DNA of 64,000 nucleotides from Psychrobacillus sp042944905 (GCF_042944905.1 NZ_CP168496.1:310001-374000); one strand, 5' to 3'. Counted from the stretch's first letter, positions 35,329 through 44,182 are shown. Notes: generated from the letters alone by a model not told the origin. Made by a program: numbers and translations.

Positions 35329-36369
35329 ATGTCTGGGATAACAGAAGTTTTTCAAAAAAAAGGAGTAAAAAGAGTCATTATTTTTGGGTTAATTGTTTTA
35401 CTTCTGTTTAGTGTGAAAAGTATGATCAATTTGATTTTACTTACGTTTATTTTTACATTTTTAATGGATCAACTCGTAGAATTTGTGGCGAAACGTGTGA
35501 AATTAAAACGAGTATTTCTTGTAATATTGATGTATTCACTAATTGTGGGCTTGTTGGTATTAGGGCTCGTGAAATACTTGCCTATTATTACAATAGAAGT
35601 AAGTCAACTTGTGAAACGAGTTACAACCTTTTACACACAGCCACATGAGAGCGTTTTGATTAATTATATTGTGTCATTTATCTCAACAAATCAGATTTCC
35701 GCTTATTTAGAGAATGGTTTATCTTTTCTGCTGAAATCCTTTTCAGATATTAGTAAAATTAGCGTTCAAGTTCTAATAGCTTTGGTATTGAGTTTGTTTT
35801 TCTTGTTGGAAAAGCCGCGTTTAAAAGAGTTCACTGCTAAATTTAAGGATAGTAAGATTGCCCCTTTTTACTATGAAATTGAATTTTTTGGAAAGAAATT
35901 TACCCGTACATTTGGAAAGGTAATTGAGGCTCAGTTTATCATTGCGATCATTAATGGTGCTTTGTCGGTAATTGCAATGATCATTTTAGGATTTCCTCAA
36001 ATATTTGGTTTAGCAATTGTCGTCTTCTTTTTAGGGCTAATACCAGTTGCTGGGGTAATCATTTCATTAATTCCCCTGTGTCTAGTTGCTTATACGATTG
36101 GAGGATTTATAAAGGTCATTTACGTTGTTATTGCTATTGCAATTATTCATGCAATAGAAGCATACTTTTTGAATCCTAAACTTATGTCTTCAAAAACGGA
36201 CTTACCGGTTTTTTATACTTTCGTAGTGCTTATTTTTTCCCAAAATTTCTTTGGTGTATGGGGATTGATTATAGGAATACCAGTATTTGTTTTCTTACTA
36301 GATGTTCTTGAGGTAACCAATAAGGAAATAAAAAATCCTATTACTTTACCTAATATAAAAAAGGATTAA
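35329..36369 (+). CDS. AI-2E family transporter (YrrI/YdbI-like)
   Basis: 346-residue membrane protein with about eight helices in the usual order: two at the N-terminus, a third near 60-80, a long soluble segment (85-150), then the C-terminal bundle with GFPQIFGLAIVVFFLGLIPVAGVIISLIP and NPKLMSS. The family (PF01594) includes TqsA and Na+/H+ antiporter-like members; the cargo here is unknown. Start at 35329, 11 bases after GGGAG; an ATG three codons up is only two bases from that site. Confidence 0.85.
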   Translation: MSGITEVFQKKGVKRVIIFGLIVLLLFSVKSMINLILLTFIFTFLMDQLVEFVAKRVKLKRVFLVILMYSLIVGLLVLGLVKYLPIITIEVSQLVKRVTTFYTQPHESVLINYIVSFISTNQISAYLENGLSFLLKSFSDISKISVQVLIALVLSLFFLLEKPRLKEFTAKFKDSKIAPFYYEIEFFGKKFTRTFGKVIEAQFIIAIINGALSVIAMIILGFPQIFGLAIVVFFLGLIPVAGVIISLIPLCLVAYTIGGFIKVIYVVIAIAIIHAIEAYFLNPKLMSSKTDLPVFYTFVVLIFSQNFFGVWGLIIGIPVFVFLLDVLEVTNKEIKNPITLPNIKKD

Positions 36370-36425
36370 TTGCATTTCTCTGTGTTTTTTTTCTATTAGA
36401 GATGTCTAAGAAAGGATGATTGGTT

Positions 36426-37475
36426 GTGAATAACTACAATTCAATAAAGCTAACTACTCTAAGTTCAAAAGGAGGATGCGGTTGTAAAATAGGGCCTGCA
36501 GATTTGGAGGAAGTACTACGTTCGTTACCGAAGTCCCTTTCTGATCCTAACTTATTAGTTGGGCTTGGTACGAGTGATGATGCCGGTGTATATCGAATAA
36601 ATGATACAACAGCCATCGTGCAAACGCTTGACTTTTTCACTCCAATTGTTGATAAACCTTATGATTTTGGACAAATTGCAGCTACGAATGCAATAAGTGA
36701 TGTATATGCAATGGGTGGAACGCCGATAACTGCACTTAATATCGTTGCATTTCCAATCTCGACGTTAGATAAAGGTATACTAGGTGAAATACTACGTGGT
36801 GCTGGAGACAAACTAAAAGAAGCAGGTGTGACCTTAGTAGGTGGGCACTCGATCGATGACAAGGAACCGAAATTCGGCCTTGCTGTAACTGGCGTTGTGC
36901 ATCCAGATAAAATCAGAACAAATGCAGGTGCTCAAGTAGGGGATCAATTAATTTTAACAAAGCCGATTGGCGTAGGTATTTGCACAACAGCACTTAAAAA
37001 CAATTTGTTGTCTGAAGAAGAAATTACGCAAGTGACAAAGGTTATGACTACCCTGAATAAGACGACTGCCGAAGTAATGTCGAACTACGATGTTCATGCA
37101 GTTACTGATATAACTGGTTTTGGATTACTTGGGCATGCTTCCGAAATGGCTAAAGGGAGTGGAGTAGGTTTACGTATTTTTTATGAGCAAGTTCCAATTT
37201 TACCGCGAGTGAAAGAACTGGCTATATCGGGTTCAGTACCTGGAGGAACGAAAAATAACTTTTTGCATTTAGCAGAGGTGGTCAGTTATCCTGAATCATT
37301 TGATCAAATAGATCGTTGGATTTTATGCGATGCCGTTACATCAGGTGGTTTGTTAATTTCAATTGCTAGCAATGAAGCAAATACGCTCGTTAAGGAGCTT
37401 CAAGAAAATGGTGTCGATGCACGAATCATTGGGGAAGTAACAGATAATCATTTAGGACGTATCCATGTAGAGTAG
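36426..37475 (+). CDS. selD: Selenide, water dikinase
   Basis: SelD makes selenophosphate from selenide and ATP. 349 residues. The catalytic N-terminal loop SSKGGCGCKIGPADL carries Cys where some species have selenocysteine, with the Lys next to it. GTSDDAGVY (ATP/Mg), ISDVYAMGG, GGHSIDDKEPKFGLAVTG and DITGFGLLGHA are typical. GTG at 36426, eight bases after AAAGGATGA, is preferred over TTG at 36420. mnmH follows 24 bases on; no selA, selB or selenoprotein gene is visible, so selenophosphate probably serves tRNA 2-selenouridine. Confidence 0.93.
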   Translation: MNNYNSIKLTTLSSKGGCGCKIGPADLEEVLRSLPKSLSDPNLLVGLGTSDDAGVYRINDTTAIVQTLDFFTPIVDKPYDFGQIAATNAISDVYAMGGTPITALNIVAFPISTLDKGILGEILRGAGDKLKEAGVTLVGGHSIDDKEPKFGLAVTGVVHPDKIRTNAGAQVGDQLILTKPIGVGICTTALKNNLLSEEEITQVTKVMTTLNKTTAEVMSNYDVHAVTDITGFGLLGHASEMAKGSGVGLRIFYEQVPILPRVKELAISGSVPGGTKNNFLHLAEVVSYPESFDQIDRWILCDAVTSGGLLISIASNEANTLVKELQENGVDARIIGEVTDNHLGRIHVE

Positions 37476-37499
37476 AGGGACTAAAAATTAGTTTAGTAG

Positions 37500-38546
37500 G
37501 TGAAAGTGTTGTTTCATGAGATTCCATTATCTGATTTATTAGCTTTGCAAAAAAAAGAAAACCACATAATAATTGATGTGCGCTCTCCTAAGGAATTTAA
37601 GGAGTCAACCATTCCTGGAAGTATTAATATCCCCGTTTTTAACGATGAAGAGCGTGCGGAGGTGGGGACAATCTATAAACAAGTTGGTGCTAAAGAGGCA
37701 AGCGAAAGAGGTTTAGCTATTTTTTCTCAGAAGCTTCCAGCTTTTATATCTGAGTTTAAACAGTTAGAAACGCCATTTACCGTTTTTTGTTGGCGCGGTG
37801 GAATGCGTAGCAAAACTGCAGCTACTGTACTAGATTTAATGGGATTCCAAGTGAATCGCCTAACTGGAGGAATTCGTACCTACCGCCAATGGGTTGCGAA
37901 CGAATTAGAAAAACAAGAATTTATGCCAAAACTAATAGTTTTAAATGGATACACTGGATCAGGTAAAACGGCAATTTTGAAACGATTATCTCAGGATGGA
38001 TTTCCAGTGATCGATCTGGAGGAAATGGCTGGACATAGAGGATCTATCTTTGGTCAAATTGGTCTAGAGCCGAGCAATCAGACAAAATTTGACTCTCTTC
38101 TCCTTACTGAAATGTTACGTTATCAAAGGGAGCCTTACGTTTTTATAGAAGGGGAAAGTAAGCGAATTGGGAAAGTTGGTATGCCTCAATTTCTATATGA
38201 ACAAAAAGAACAAGGACTACAATTGGTGATTAATCTTCCAATCGAGGTAAGAGTTCAAAATATTATAGAAGACTATCGACCATGGGAATCGCCTCAGTAT
38301 TTTAAAGAAGCTTTCCAATTGATCAAAAAACGAATTCATACGCCAGTTGCTAAACAAATCGAGGTTAATTTGGATAATGAGGATTTTGCCCTCGCGACTC
38401 AGCTGTTACTAGAGTATTACTATGATTCCAAATATGAATATTCAGGAAGTCACATTCTTGAGCAGCGAAAAATTATTATTGATGTAGTTGATATAGAAGA
38501 TGCTTACGAAAAAATACTATATGAAATGAAACAAATAGCTCAGTAA
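37500..38546 (+). CDS. mnmH: tRNA 2-selenouridine synthase
   Basis: 348 residues: rhodanese domain (1-130) with active-site Cys in FCWRGGMRS (~97) and a P-loop domain with GYTGSGKT (~150-157). MnmH (SelU/YbbB) uses selenophosphate to turn 2-thiouridine at the wobble base of Lys, Glu and Gln tRNAs into 2-selenouridine, via a geranylated intermediate. Together with selD it forms the complete selenouridine trait. The exact start (GTG 37500, GTG 37506 or TTG 37509) is unclear as the ribosome site is poor. Confidence 0.92.
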   Translation: MKVLFHEIPLSDLLALQKKENHIIIDVRSPKEFKESTIPGSINIPVFNDEERAEVGTIYKQVGAKEASERGLAIFSQKLPAFISEFKQLETPFTVFCWRGGMRSKTAATVLDLMGFQVNRLTGGIRTYRQWVANELEKQEFMPKLIVLNGYTGSGKTAILKRLSQDGFPVIDLEEMAGHRGSIFGQIGLEPSNQTKFDSLLLTEMLRYQREPYVFIEGESKRIGKVGMPQFLYEQKEQGLQLVINLPIEVRVQNIIEDYRPWESPQYFKEAFQLIKKRIHTPVAKQIEVNLDNEDFALATQLLLEYYYDSKYEYSGSHILEQRKIIIDVVDIEDAYEKILYEMKQIAQ

Positions 38547-38556
38547 ACTCAACGTA

Positions 38557-38609
38557 CCAGTTTTAAAATAATTTCGAATTATTTTAAAACTGGTACTTAT
38601 TATTTTTTT
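38557..38609 (+). terminator. Terminator of selD-mnmH
   Basis: GTACCAGTTTTAAAATAATT pairs perfectly with AATTATTTTAAAACTGGTAC around TCG, followed after TTATTA by seven T. Confidence 0.88.
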
Positions 38610-38621
38610 ACTTTCACAGGA

Positions 38622-38854
38622 GTTAATTTCATAATTTGGAGCGAAAGGCGGCGACTCCTTCGGCATGAGTGAGACAGATGAGCCATCGCAAACGACGCGA
38701 ATGCGGCGGTTATGGCTCATCGCTCACCCCGCGGAAAGCGTCCGTCGATAGCGGAAAATACGCTGATTTATGAAGATTATATGATACATACTCTCACATT
38801 TCACTTTAATATTGTTCGTGTTTTATGTGCTAATTTCGAATTATGAAATTGATT
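38622..38854. repeat. MITE-like repeat, family 2, copy 2
   Basis: 233-bp copy with ends GTTAATTTCATAA (38622-38634) and TTATGAAATTGATT (38841-38854). The core again has GGCGGCGACTCC, GAGTGAGACAGATGAGCC/GGCTCATCGCTCAC (which pair), CGCGGAAAGCG and TCTCACATTTCACTTTAATATTGTTCGTGTT. It lacks the 5' AACACGAACAAT arm of copy 1, so it carries an internal deletion relative to it. No ORF. Confidence 0.78.
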
Positions 38855-39015
38855 TACTTAGATAATAAGTTGAGATTGACTTGTCCAATATTAGACTTGG
38901 TTTTAGTAATATAATAGAATATAGAAAAGAAACAGAAAATTAGGATGCTAATATGTTATACGTAGATTTTAATGCATCTTACGAGGTAAGTGTAAGTAGC
39001 TTTAATTTTTGGAAC

Positions 39016-39047
39016 CGTTTGATTAGTAACTATCAAGCGTTTTTTTT
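39016..39047 (+). terminator. Terminator-like hairpin in the leader of the aldehyde dehydrogenase gene
   Basis: CGTTTGATTAG (39016-39026) pairs with CTATCAAGCG (39030-39039), one bulge and one G-T pair, and is followed by eight T. It ends 44 bases before the start codon of gabD, so it could be an attenuator, or the end of a short upstream transcript. No candidate antiterminator was identified. Confidence 0.55.
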
Positions 39048-39090
39048 ATATTTCATTTCGCTTATAAAATTAGTAAGGAAGGGTGATTAC

Positions 39091-40512
39091 ATGTCGAAGC
39101 CATATTACATGATTATTAATGGAGAAGATGTTGGAAAAGACCTACCTGTTATTGAAGTTAGTAATCCTGCTACAGAAGAAATGTTTGCTACTGTACCAAA
39201 AGGAGGGTCCAAAGAAGCAGTGGAAGCTGTTGATGCAGCTTATGAAGCATATGGGAAATGGTCTAATTTGTCAGCATATGAAAGAAGCGAGCTCATACAA
39301 AATTGGCACATTCTGATTAAAGAACATACAGAGGATCTTGCTAAAACAATGACAGAGGAGCAAGGAAAACCTCTTTCAGAAGCTCGTGGGGAAATCAATT
39401 ATGCAAATGGCTTTATTTCTTGGTATGCAGAAGAGGGCAAGCGAATTTACGGAGAAATAATTCCTGCTACTCAACGAAATAAACGACTTTTTGTGCATAA
39501 ACAGCCAGTAGGAGTTGTTGCAATAATAACCCCTTGGAACTTTCCAGCAGCGATGATTACGAGAAAAGTTGGTCCGGCACTTGCTGCAGGTTGTACTGTA
39601 GTTATTAAGCCAGCTGGTCAGACCCCGCTTACGGCTATAAAGCTAGTACAGTTAGCGAAAGAAGCTGGCATCCCTAACGGAGTAGTGAATGTAGTAACTG
39701 GAGATTCCAAAGCCATTGGAGATGCTTGGCTTGAGGATACACGCGTTCGCAAGCTGACATTTACTGGTTCTACTGAAGTAGGGAAATTATTGATGAAAGG
39801 CGCAGCTGATACGGTAAAAAAAGTATCGCTTGAACTAGGGGGACATGCTCCTTCTATTATCATGGAAGATTGTAATTTAGAAAAAGCGGCAGAAAACGTG
39901 CTTGCGGCGAAATTCCGAAATGCTGGTCAAACTTGTGTATGTATCAATCGTGTGTATGTTCAGGAATCTATTGCAAACAAATTTACTGAATTACTTTTGG
40001 AGAAGACGAAACAGTTGAAGGTTGGCAATGGCCTTGAAGCAGGTGTGACGATAGGACCGCTAATTGATGATTCTGCCGTTCGAAAAGCGCAAGAACATGT
40101 AGAGGATGCAGCGTCAAAAGGAGCAGAAGTAAAACTAGGTGGAAAAAGAAAAGAAGGTCTTTTCTTTGAACCAACGATTTTGACAAATGTAACGGATGAT
40201 ATGTTATGCATGCGAGAGGAAACATTTGGACCCGTTATACCAATCAGCACATTTAAGGACGAAGAAGAGGCAGTAAGGCGTGCAAATGATTCCATATATG
40301 GACTTGCCGCATATGTTTTTACGGAAAATATATCCAGAGGAATACGTATTACAGAAAAACTAGAGTACGGTATTATTGGATTAAATGACGGTCTTCCATC
40401 AACTCCTCAAGCACCATTTGGAGGTTTTAAGCAAAGTGGTCTAGGACGTGAAGGTGGCCACCATGGAATGGATGAATATTTAGAAATAAAATATATTTCC
40501 CTTGGTCTATAA
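39091..40512 (+). CDS. gabD: NAD(P)-dependent succinate-semialdehyde dehydrogenase-like enzyme
   Basis: 473-residue cytosolic aldehyde dehydrogenase. The general base Glu lies in LELGGHAPSI (~250) and the catalytic Cys in NAGQTCVCINRVYV (~284). TPWNFPAAM and FTGSTEVGK bind cofactor; the C-terminal PFGGFKQSGLGREGG fits. Sequence blocks such as INYANGFISWYAEEGKRIYGE and GLNDGLPSTPQAPFGG match the SSADH (GabD) group. Start at ATG 39091 behind AAGGAAGGGTGA; the frame is open 46 codons further up, through a terminator hairpin. No gabT is next to it, so the exact aldehyde is an inference. Confidence 0.87.
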   Translation: MSKPYYMIINGEDVGKDLPVIEVSNPATEEMFATVPKGGSKEAVEAVDAAYEAYGKWSNLSAYERSELIQNWHILIKEHTEDLAKTMTEEQGKPLSEARGEINYANGFISWYAEEGKRIYGEIIPATQRNKRLFVHKQPVGVVAIITPWNFPAAMITRKVGPALAAGCTVVIKPAGQTPLTAIKLVQLAKEAGIPNGVVNVVTGDSKAIGDAWLEDTRVRKLTFTGSTEVGKLLMKGAADTVKKVSLELGGHAPSIIMEDCNLEKAAENVLAAKFRNAGQTCVCINRVYVQESIANKFTELLLEKTKQLKVGNGLEAGVTIGPLIDDSAVRKAQEHVEDAASKGAEVKLGGKRKEGLFFEPTILTNVTDDMLCMREETFGPVIPISTFKDEEEAVRRANDSIYGLAAYVFTENISRGIRITEKLEYGIIGLNDGLPSTPQAPFGGFKQSGLGREGGHHGMDEYLEIKYISLGL

Positions 40513-40522
40513 TTACGCAATC

Positions 40523-40569
40523 GACTTGCATTCAAATTATTTAGAATAGTTAAAACGCAAGTCTTTTTT
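40523..40569 (+). terminator. Terminator of the aldehyde dehydrogenase gene
   Basis: GACTTGC (40523-40529) pairs with GCAAGTC (40557-40563), followed by six T; the loop is long. Confidence 0.65.
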
Positions 40570-40613
40570 CATGTTATGATAAATAAAATGTGAGAAGAGT
40601 TAGGTGAATATAC

Positions 40614-41000
40614 ATGAAATTTTATGTGGGGTCCGGTTTAAAAAATAAAGAACAGGTGAGAGAAGTAGGAGGAAAGCTTAAAAACATAGGGTGGAACCAA
40701 ACGTATGACTGGACGCAAAATGAACGAGCAAACAACCTTGCAGATTTAATGCATATTGGCACACAGGAAAAAGAGGCAATAAAAGATGCTGATTATGTCA
40801 TTATTTTATTGCCTGGTGGTAAAGGAAGTCATATTGAATTAGGAATGGCTATCGCACTGAAAAAACAAATTTTTCTTTACTCACCTCATGGAGAAGCGAT
40901 GGATATGGAAACGACAAGTACATTCTATCACTTACCAGAAGTGAACATCTGCACAGGCTCAGTTGACGAACTTATTTCAGCAATACAAGAAAATAGCTAA
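40614..41000 (+). CDS. Nucleoside 2-deoxyribosyltransferase-like protein
   Basis: 128-residue Rossmann-like protein. MKFYVGSGLKNKEQVREVGGKL, YDWT, and ADYVIILLPGGKGSHIELGMAIALKKQIFLYSP match the nucleoside 2-deoxyribosyltransferase/YtoQ fold, including the catalytic-type Glu in GSHIELG. Whether it transfers deoxyribose or hydrolyses nucleotides is unknown. TTAGGTGA lies upstream of the ATG. Peptidase E follows 15 bases on, so the two are probably co-transcribed. Confidence 0.8.
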   Translation: MKFYVGSGLKNKEQVREVGGKLKNIGWNQTYDWTQNERANNLADLMHIGTQEKEAIKDADYVIILLPGGKGSHIELGMAIALKKQIFLYSPHGEAMDMETTSTFYHLPEVNICTGSVDELISAIQENS

Positions 41001-41015
41001 TTGGAGGGGGAATAG

Positions 41016-41708
41016 ATGAAACAAATCATTGGTATGGGTGGCGGGGGCTTTTCCATGGAGCCTGAAAACCCGTTATTAGATCGATATATTTTGAAGCAAT
41101 CAAAAAGTAAAAGACCAAAAATCTGCTTTATAGGTACAGCTAGTGGCGATGCGGAAGGTTATATTGAGCGTTTTTATGATTTCTTTCAAAAGGAAGAGTG
41201 TGAGCCGGCGCATCTATCGTTATTTAAACCGCATACCCGTGATATTAAGGGATTTTTAAGAGAACAAGACATCTTATATATAGGCGGAGGAAACACGAAA
41301 AACTTAATGGCGCTTTGGAAAGAATGGGAGCTGGATAAAGCTATTCGAGAAGCGTATGAAAATGGAACAATTTTATCTGGCCTTAGTGCTGGTTCACTTT
41401 GTTGGTTTGAAGAAGGTGTGACAGATTCTTATGGCGGTGGGATTGAGCCGATTTCATGTCTTGGTCTAATAGGCGGGAGTCATTGTCCGCATTATGATGG
41501 AGAAGGAAATTACCGTCATGCTTATAAACGTCTTATTCATGAGAATGTTATAGTAGCTGGCTATGCTGCAGATGACGGGGTTGCTCTACATTTCATAGAT
41601 GAAAAATTACACACAGTGGTAAGTTCTCGTCCACAAGCAAGTGGATATCGTGTGGATAAAAATAAAGAAGAAAAGTTATCCACAACATATTTAGGTACAG
41701 AAAACTAA
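41016..41708 (+). CDS. Peptidase E (S51 family, YgaJ-like)
   Basis: 230-residue serine peptidase of family S51, a cytosolic Asp-X dipeptidase group. The nucleophile elbow GLSAGSLCWF (Ser ~126), LYIGGGNTKNLMALW (~88-102), and HCPHYDGEGNYR with the catalytic His/acid region are intact. GGAGGGGG precedes the ATG. Substrate preference cannot be read from the sequence; B. subtilis YgaJ is the nearest well-known relative. Confidence 0.88.
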   Translation: MKQIIGMGGGGFSMEPENPLLDRYILKQSKSKRPKICFIGTASGDAEGYIERFYDFFQKEECEPAHLSLFKPHTRDIKGFLREQDILYIGGGNTKNLMALWKEWELDKAIREAYENGTILSGLSAGSLCWFEEGVTDSYGGGIEPISCLGLIGGSHCPHYDGEGNYRHAYKRLIHENVIVAGYAADDGVALHFIDEKLHTVVSSRPQASGYRVDKNKEEKLSTTYLGTEN

Positions 41709-41769
41709 TCAAAACAAAGAAGATAACAATTGTTTACCTAGACTCATGTCAGGCAATCAACTCTCTATT

Positions 41770-41895
41770 GGATTTGATTGCTCTCATGGGGAATCTAGTT
41801 GTTTTAAAAATGGATTTGGTTGCTTTGAGATGCTAATTAGTTGCTCTCGAGGCAGCATTGGTTGCTTAAAGACATAAATTGGTCTCGCTTAGCCA
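41770..41895. repeat. Six degenerate 21-bp tandem units
   Basis: Six units in exact 21-base phase with cores GATTGCTCTC, GTTGTTTTA, GGTTGCTTTG, GTTGCTCTC, GGTTGCTTA and GGTCTCGCTT after an AATT/GGATTTG stretch. It shares period and core with the array at 2349-2453. It lies between convergent genes (peptidase E and esterase). Confidence 0.75.
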
Positions 41896-41915
41896 CTTAA
41901 TGGAATTTTCAAAAC

Positions 41916-41942
41916 GAAAAAGGGACTTATAAAAAAGTCCCA
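41916..41942 (-). terminator. Terminator of the esterase gene
   Basis: On the minus strand GGGACTT-ttttat-AAGTCCC is followed by TTTTTCG, 13 bases past the esterase stop. Confidence 0.8.
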
Positions 41943-41954
41943 AGCTCATAAGTA

Positions 41955-42584
41955 TTAATTCTCTTTCAAAAAAACGATTAAATCTCGAAGATTCTCCTGT
42001 GTTACCCCGTGACCGTCTTTGTAAGTTTTAAATACCACGTTAGCTCCTTGTGCCTCAAAGTAATTCTTGCTTTCCAAACTTAATTGAGATGGAATCACAT
42101 AATCATAGTCTCCATGTGAAATAAATATATTCAAATGAGCGACAGGATGCTTACGATATTCATCTTTCACGAAGTCAGGTAAATAACCACTTAACGCAAC
42201 AACTCCACTAAGAACACCACCCATCGTTAAAGCTAAAGTTTGTGCTAAAACCGCACCTTGGCTAAAGCCGAGTACGTATATATGTTCCAAGTTAAGATCG
42301 AATTCCTCAATGGCCTCATCTATAAAAGATTGAATATAGGTGACCACTTTATCAAATATGTCATGATCTGGCTTGTCTTCTGCATCCGTTGTGAAAAAAG
42401 CATAGCCAGGTTTAAAAACGATAGGACCACGCAAACTAAATATATGATGAGTCTTCTCGAATTCAGTAACAAGTTGTGGCAAATCAGCTTCATTGCTTCC
42501 CATACCGTGTAATAAAAAGATGGCTGGTTGCTTTTCTGCTGTAATTTGTGGCGCTGTGTGTTTATATGTAAAAGGTGATTTCAT
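41955..42584 (-). CDS. Alpha/beta hydrolase, carboxylesterase/phospholipase type
   Basis: 209-residue hydrolase of the YtpA/YodD-like esterase group (PF02230 type). The oxyanion motif LLHGMGSNEADL (~24-35), nucleophile GFSQGAVLAQ (Ser ~112), acid in SHGDYDYVIP (~159-164) and His in KDGHGVTQE (~192) make a full triad. No signal peptide, so cytosolic. Ester or thioester substrate unknown. It stands alone on the minus strand. Confidence 0.87.
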   Translation of the reverse strand: MKSPFTYKHTAPQITAEKQPAIFLLHGMGSNEADLPQLVTEFEKTHHIFSLRGPIVFKPGYAFFTTDAEDKPDHDIFDKVVTYIQSFIDEAIEEFDLNLEHIYVLGFSQGAVLAQTLALTMGGVLSGVVALSGYLPDFVKDEYRKHPVAHLNIFISHGDYDYVIPSQLSLESKNYFEAQGANVVFKTYKDGHGVTQENLRDLIVFLKEN

Positions 42585-42688
42585 TTATCTTGTCCCCCTA
42601 GGCTTTATGTAAGTTCATTTTATCATAAGTGATGAAAAGGAAAGCTTTTGGATATCCTAACAAAAAAAGCATATTAGGAGAAAAAGCC

Positions 42689-42922
42689 ATGAAAGAATTT
42701 AAAGTAACTTATTTTTATAATGAAAATTACTACATAAGAAGATTTATCTTTGTGGGGTCTCAAGAAAAAGCAGAAGATCTAATTCAAAGTGAACGAGATA
42801 GTTACATTTCCTTTCGAGATAGCAGAGAAATTTATCATGAACTAAATACTCGGGACGTTCGAGTAATTCAAATTTCCGAATACAATAGAATCGATAAAAG
42901 TAAAAAAGGTACCAACGAATAG
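42689..42922 (+). CDS. Small protein of unknown function
   Basis: 77 residues, starting MKEFKVTYFYNENYYIRRFIFVGSQEKAEDLI. The predicted pattern is two beta strands, a helix, then a strand (RDVRVIQISEYNR). I do not recognise the family. TTAGGAG precedes the ATG by nine bases; the frame opens 60 bases earlier without a site. Its natural terminator hairpin was separated from it by the IS insertion right after the stop. Confidence 0.65.
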   Translation: MKEFKVTYFYNENYYIRRFIFVGSQEKAEDLIQSERDSYISFRDSREIYHELNTRDVRVIQISEYNRIDKSKKGTNE

Positions 42923-43016
42923 TGCCGCTTGGACTAACCTAAAATAATGAGACAATATAAAACACCTTCGATAGTGGTACACTTAAAACAAGTACTTAAA
43001 TCGGAGGTGTTTTTGC

Positions 43017-43334
43017 ATGGGCAAAAACGTGTATTCAAGTGAAATTAAATGGGCAGTCGTGAAAGATAAAATGAGCGGTCATCTTACGACGAAAGAAATT
43101 ATGGAGAAATACGGAATTAAGAATAAATCTCAAATTGAGACATGGATGAGATGGTATAGAGCGAATGAAATTCATCGTTTCGATCAACCGATCGGGAAGC
43201 AATATTCATTTGGGCATGGACCTGAATTTAAGAGTGAAGAAGAGAAGAAAGATACACAAATGAACCATTTGAAAATGGAGAATGAGATTCTAAAAAAGTA
43301 TATGGAAATGGTAAAGGAGTTGAAAAACAGCTAG
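43017..43334 (+). CDS. IS3-family OrfA (transposase helix-turn-helix protein)
   Basis: 105 residues: N-terminal helix-turn-helix (KWAVVKDKMSGHLTTKEIMEKYGIKNKSQIETWMRWYR, ~10-48) that binds the IS ends, then a C-terminal leucine-zipper-like helix (MNHLKMENEILKKYMEMVKEL). The heptamer A-AAA-AAG at 43292-43298 lies in the zero frame and allows a -1 shift into orfB to make the OrfAB transposase. TCGGAGG precedes the ATG. Confidence 0.92.
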   Translation: MGKNVYSSEIKWAVVKDKMSGHLTTKEIMEKYGIKNKSQIETWMRWYRANEIHRFDQPIGKQYSFGHGPEFKSEEEKKDTQMNHLKMENEILKKYMEMVKELKNS

Positions 43335-43345
43335 TTCTTCAAATC

Positions 43346-44182
43346 GTGGAAAAGTATCGAAAAAAATATACAGTAACGGCAATTCTGTCAGCCCTTCAGG
43401 TGCCTCGATCCACCTTTTATCGTTGGTTAGCAGAAGGTGTAGAATACGTTCGAACCAAAGCAGAAGAAGCAATCATCGAACTATGCAAGAAAACGAAATA
43501 CCGCAATGGTCATCGTAAAATTAAGGCGTTATTGAAAAGAGAATATGGAATTGAATTAGACCGCAATACGGTCCAGAAAACCATGCAGAAGTATAATCTT
43601 CAATGCAAAGTGAAGCAAAAACGAAAATGGAAATCACAAGGAGAGTCAGTAGTAATTGCCCCAAATTTATTGAATCGTAACTTTACAGCTAGTAAACCGA
43701 ATGAAAAATGGGTAACAGATATTACGTATATTCAATATGGTAGCGTCACTTTATATCTTTCGACGATCATGGATTTATATAATAATGAAATTGTCGCTTA
43801 TAAGCTCTACAATCATCAACAGACACCGTTGGTAATAGATACGCTTAAAGAGGCATTGATAGCTCGTGGAAATCCGCAGGAAGTCATTGTACATTCTGAT
43901 CAAGGGAGTGTTTACACATCATATGCGTATCAGGATTGCTTGAAGGAGAATCATCTAGTGAGTAGCATGTCCAGACGCGGCAACTGTTGGGATAACGCTG
44001 TTATCGAATCCTATCATTCTAGTTTAAAAACAGAAGAATTTTATTTAACTAAGTTTAATTCATTGAGCAATATTTGCGTTATACAACGAATTGACGAATA
44101 TCTTCATCATTACAATGAAGAACGTATCCAAGAAAAATTAGGCTACCTAACACCAAAAGAATTTGGCATTGCGGCAGCCTAA
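43346..44182 (+). CDS. IS3-family OrfB (DDE transposase catalytic part)
   Basis: 278 codons from the first in-frame GTG, though it is mainly made as an OrfAB fusion by -1 frameshifting. HTH_21 region (RYRNGHRKIKALLKREYGIELDRNTVQKTMQKYNL-like), then the rve catalytic core: D in WVTDITYIQYG, D in VIVHSDQGSVYTS, E in NAVIESYHSSLKTE. All three acids are present and the frame is unbroken. Confidence 0.93.
   Translation: MEKYRKKYTVTAILSALQVPRSTFYRWLAEGVEYVRTKAEEAIIELCKKTKYRNGHRKIKALLKREYGIELDRNTVQKTMQKYNLQCKVKQKRKWKSQGESVVIAPNLLNRNFTASKPNEKWVTDITYIQYGSVTLYLSTIMDLYNNEIVAYKLYNHQQTPLVIDTLKEALIARGNPQEVIVHSDQGSVYTSYAYQDCLKENHLVSSMSRRGNCWDNAVIESYHSSLKTEEFYLTKFNSLSNICVIQRIDEYLHHYNEERIQEKLGYLTPKEFGIAAA

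Noticed and set aside
41770..41895. Possible CRISPR array
   Set aside because: Units abut without spacers, the units are degenerate, and no cas gene is nearby.
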